A stretch of 64,000 bases of DNA, taken from Streptomyces longisporoflavus. Its GTDB lineage: Bacteria; Actinomycetota; Actinomycetes; Streptomycetales; Streptomycetaceae. The DNA lies in contig NZ_BMTR01000008.1 of NCBI RefSeq assembly GCF_014649775.1, forward strand, positions 124,001-188,000, written 5' to 3'. Both the position numbers and the translations under genes were made by a program. The notes under the pieces were generated by a model, which ran no database searches, had not been told where the DNA came from, and saw only the letters and a program-made list of their open reading frames with translations. Each line of letters starts with the position of its first letter. The first letter of the stretch is position 1. Shown piece after piece: positions 63,124-64,000 of the stretch.

Positions 63124-64000
63124 GTGTCGTCCTCCACCGCCGCCCCCGGGCAGAGCCCCATAGCCGAAGCGGCTCCCCTGTCGCTGTGCGCCCGCGAGCC
63201 CCATGTCCCCGCCGACCGTCTGGTCGCCGAGATGGTGCCGCCCCCGCGCTTCGACTCGGTCCGCTTCGATACGTACATACCGGACCCCAAGCAGCCGAGC
63301 CAGACCGAGGCCGTGCGGGTCCTGAGCGAGTTCGCGGCCGGGCTCGGCGGCGCGCACGCGTCCGGGTCGGGCAAGCGCCGCTGGTTCCAGAAGAAGGCGG
63401 CCGCCCCCACCGGCCCCCGCGGCGTCTACCTCGACGGCGGCTACGGCGTGGGCAAGACCCACCTCCTCGCCTCCCTCTGGCACGCGACGCCCGCCGAGCC
63501 CGGACAGAAGGCGTTCGGCACCTTCGTCGAGCTGACCAACCTGGTCGGCGCCCTCGGCTTCCAGCAGACCGTGCGCACCCTCAGCGGGCACCGGCTCCTG
63601 TGCATCGACGAATTCGAGCTCGACGACCCGGGCGACACGGTGCTCGTGTCCTCGCTGCTCTCCCGGCTCGTCGACGAAGGCGTGGCGCTCGCCGCGACCT
63701 CGAACACCCTGCCGGGCAAGCTCGGCGAGGGCCGGTTCGCCTCCGCCGACTTCCTGCGCGAGATCCAGGGGCTCGCGACCCACTTCAGGTCACTGCGCAT
63801 CGACGGTGAGGACTACCGCCACCGGGGCCTGCCGGAAGCGCCCGCTCCGTACTCGGACAAGCAGGTCACCAAGGCCGCGTACGCGACCGAAGGTGCGAGC
63901 CTCGACGACTTCCCGCACCTGCTCGACCACCTCGCGCGCGTCCACCCCAGCCGGTACGGAGCGCTTACGGACGGACTCGCGGCCGTCTGCCTCACCGAGG
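63124..64000 (+). CDS. zapE: Cell division protein ZapE (AFG1-like ATPase), 3' end missing
   Basis: 292 codons run to the window edge without a stop; full-length relatives are about 350-370 aa. Walker A GGYGVGKTH (105-113), Walker B LLCIDEFELDDPGD and sensor-like ATSNTLPGKLGEG are visible, typical for AFG1/ZapE ATPases, which in E. coli act on FtsZ and the divisome. GTG 63124 begins VSSSTAAPGQS. No good ribosome site, but this is the first start after the divergent reductase. Confidence 0.88.
   Translation, partial: MSSSTAAPGQSPIAEAAPLSLCAREPHVPADRLVAEMVPPPRFDSVRFDTYIPDPKQPSQTEAVRVLSEFAAGLGGAHASGSGKRRWFQKKAAAPTGPRGVYLDGGYGVGKTHLLASLWHATPAEPGQKAFGTFVELTNLVGALGFQQTVRTLSGHRLLCIDEFELDDPGDTVLVSSLLSRLVDEGVALAATSNTLPGKLGEGRFASADFLREIQGLATHFRSLRIDGEDYRHRGLPEAPAPYSDKQVTKAAYATEGASLDDFPHLLDHLARVHPSRYGALTDGLAAVCLTE

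Overview
The window is chromosomal DNA of a Streptomyces or close relative. GC is very high with G or C at nearly every third codon position, GTG and TTG starts are common, most genes have a short purine-rich ribosome site, and several families are typical of the genus (SalK-like protein, an SAV2148-type HEPN protein, an OleD-type macrolide glycosyltransferase, a DUF1707-FHA protein, sugar ABC operons without their own ATPase). No tRNA, rRNA, CRISPR array, insertion sequence or prophage was seen. The left end cuts cysH and the right end cuts a ZapE-like ATPase gene.

Layout. 1-7.5 kb: sulfur assimilation on the plus strand, cysH-cysC-cysD-cysN, then an SsuABC-like sulfonate uptake operon and a CbiX-type chelatase. 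7.5-11 kb: SalK-like protein, GNAT acetyltransferase, ketopantoate reductase, NTF2-like and DUF1697 proteins. 11-15 kb: secreted subtilisin, CDP-alcohol phosphatidyltransferase and macrolide glycosyltransferase, all minus strand. 15-18.3 kb: sugar ABC operon. 18.4-23.7 kb: phosphotransferase, DnaQ-like exonuclease, HEPN protein, and a two-gene unit that together looks like a split copper amine oxidase with a degenerate active site. 23.8-35 kb: glycogen/trehalose genes glgX, treY and treZ, each on the plus strand and separated by oppositely oriented MFS, P450 and FHA genes plus an M14 peptidase. 35-40.6 kb: aminopeptidase P-like protein, PDZ membrane protein, phenoxazinone-synthase-like multicopper oxidase, hypothetical protein. 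40.6-41.1 kb: a DUF1266 pseudogene with an in-frame TGA and a 34-bp perfect palindrome. 41.3-47.2 kb: ribose operon rbsR-rbsA-rbsC/B-rbsK-rbsD, with permease and binding protein fused in one polypeptide and two LacI-type operators in front. 47.2-54.8 kb: a Zur-box-controlled divergent locus. 54.8-64 kb: ohrR/ohr pair, small zinc-ribbon protein, HEAT-repeat protein, secreted M28 aminopeptidase, msrB, murC, a USP-like protein, a RibD-type reductase and zapE.

The most interesting unit is 47.2-54.8 kb. A GHMP kinase resembling L-threonine kinase is divergent from a gene set coding for a PLP-dependent cysteine-synthase/SbnA-like enzyme, a DUF364 (putative heavy-metal chelation) protein, an MFS transporter and a complete FecCD-type metallophore ABC importer. 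The shared promoter holds a 15-bp match to the Streptomyces Zur motif. It reads as a compact zinc-responsive system that could make a small amino-acid-derived chelator, export it and take it back. The product is unknown and this is inference from sequence.
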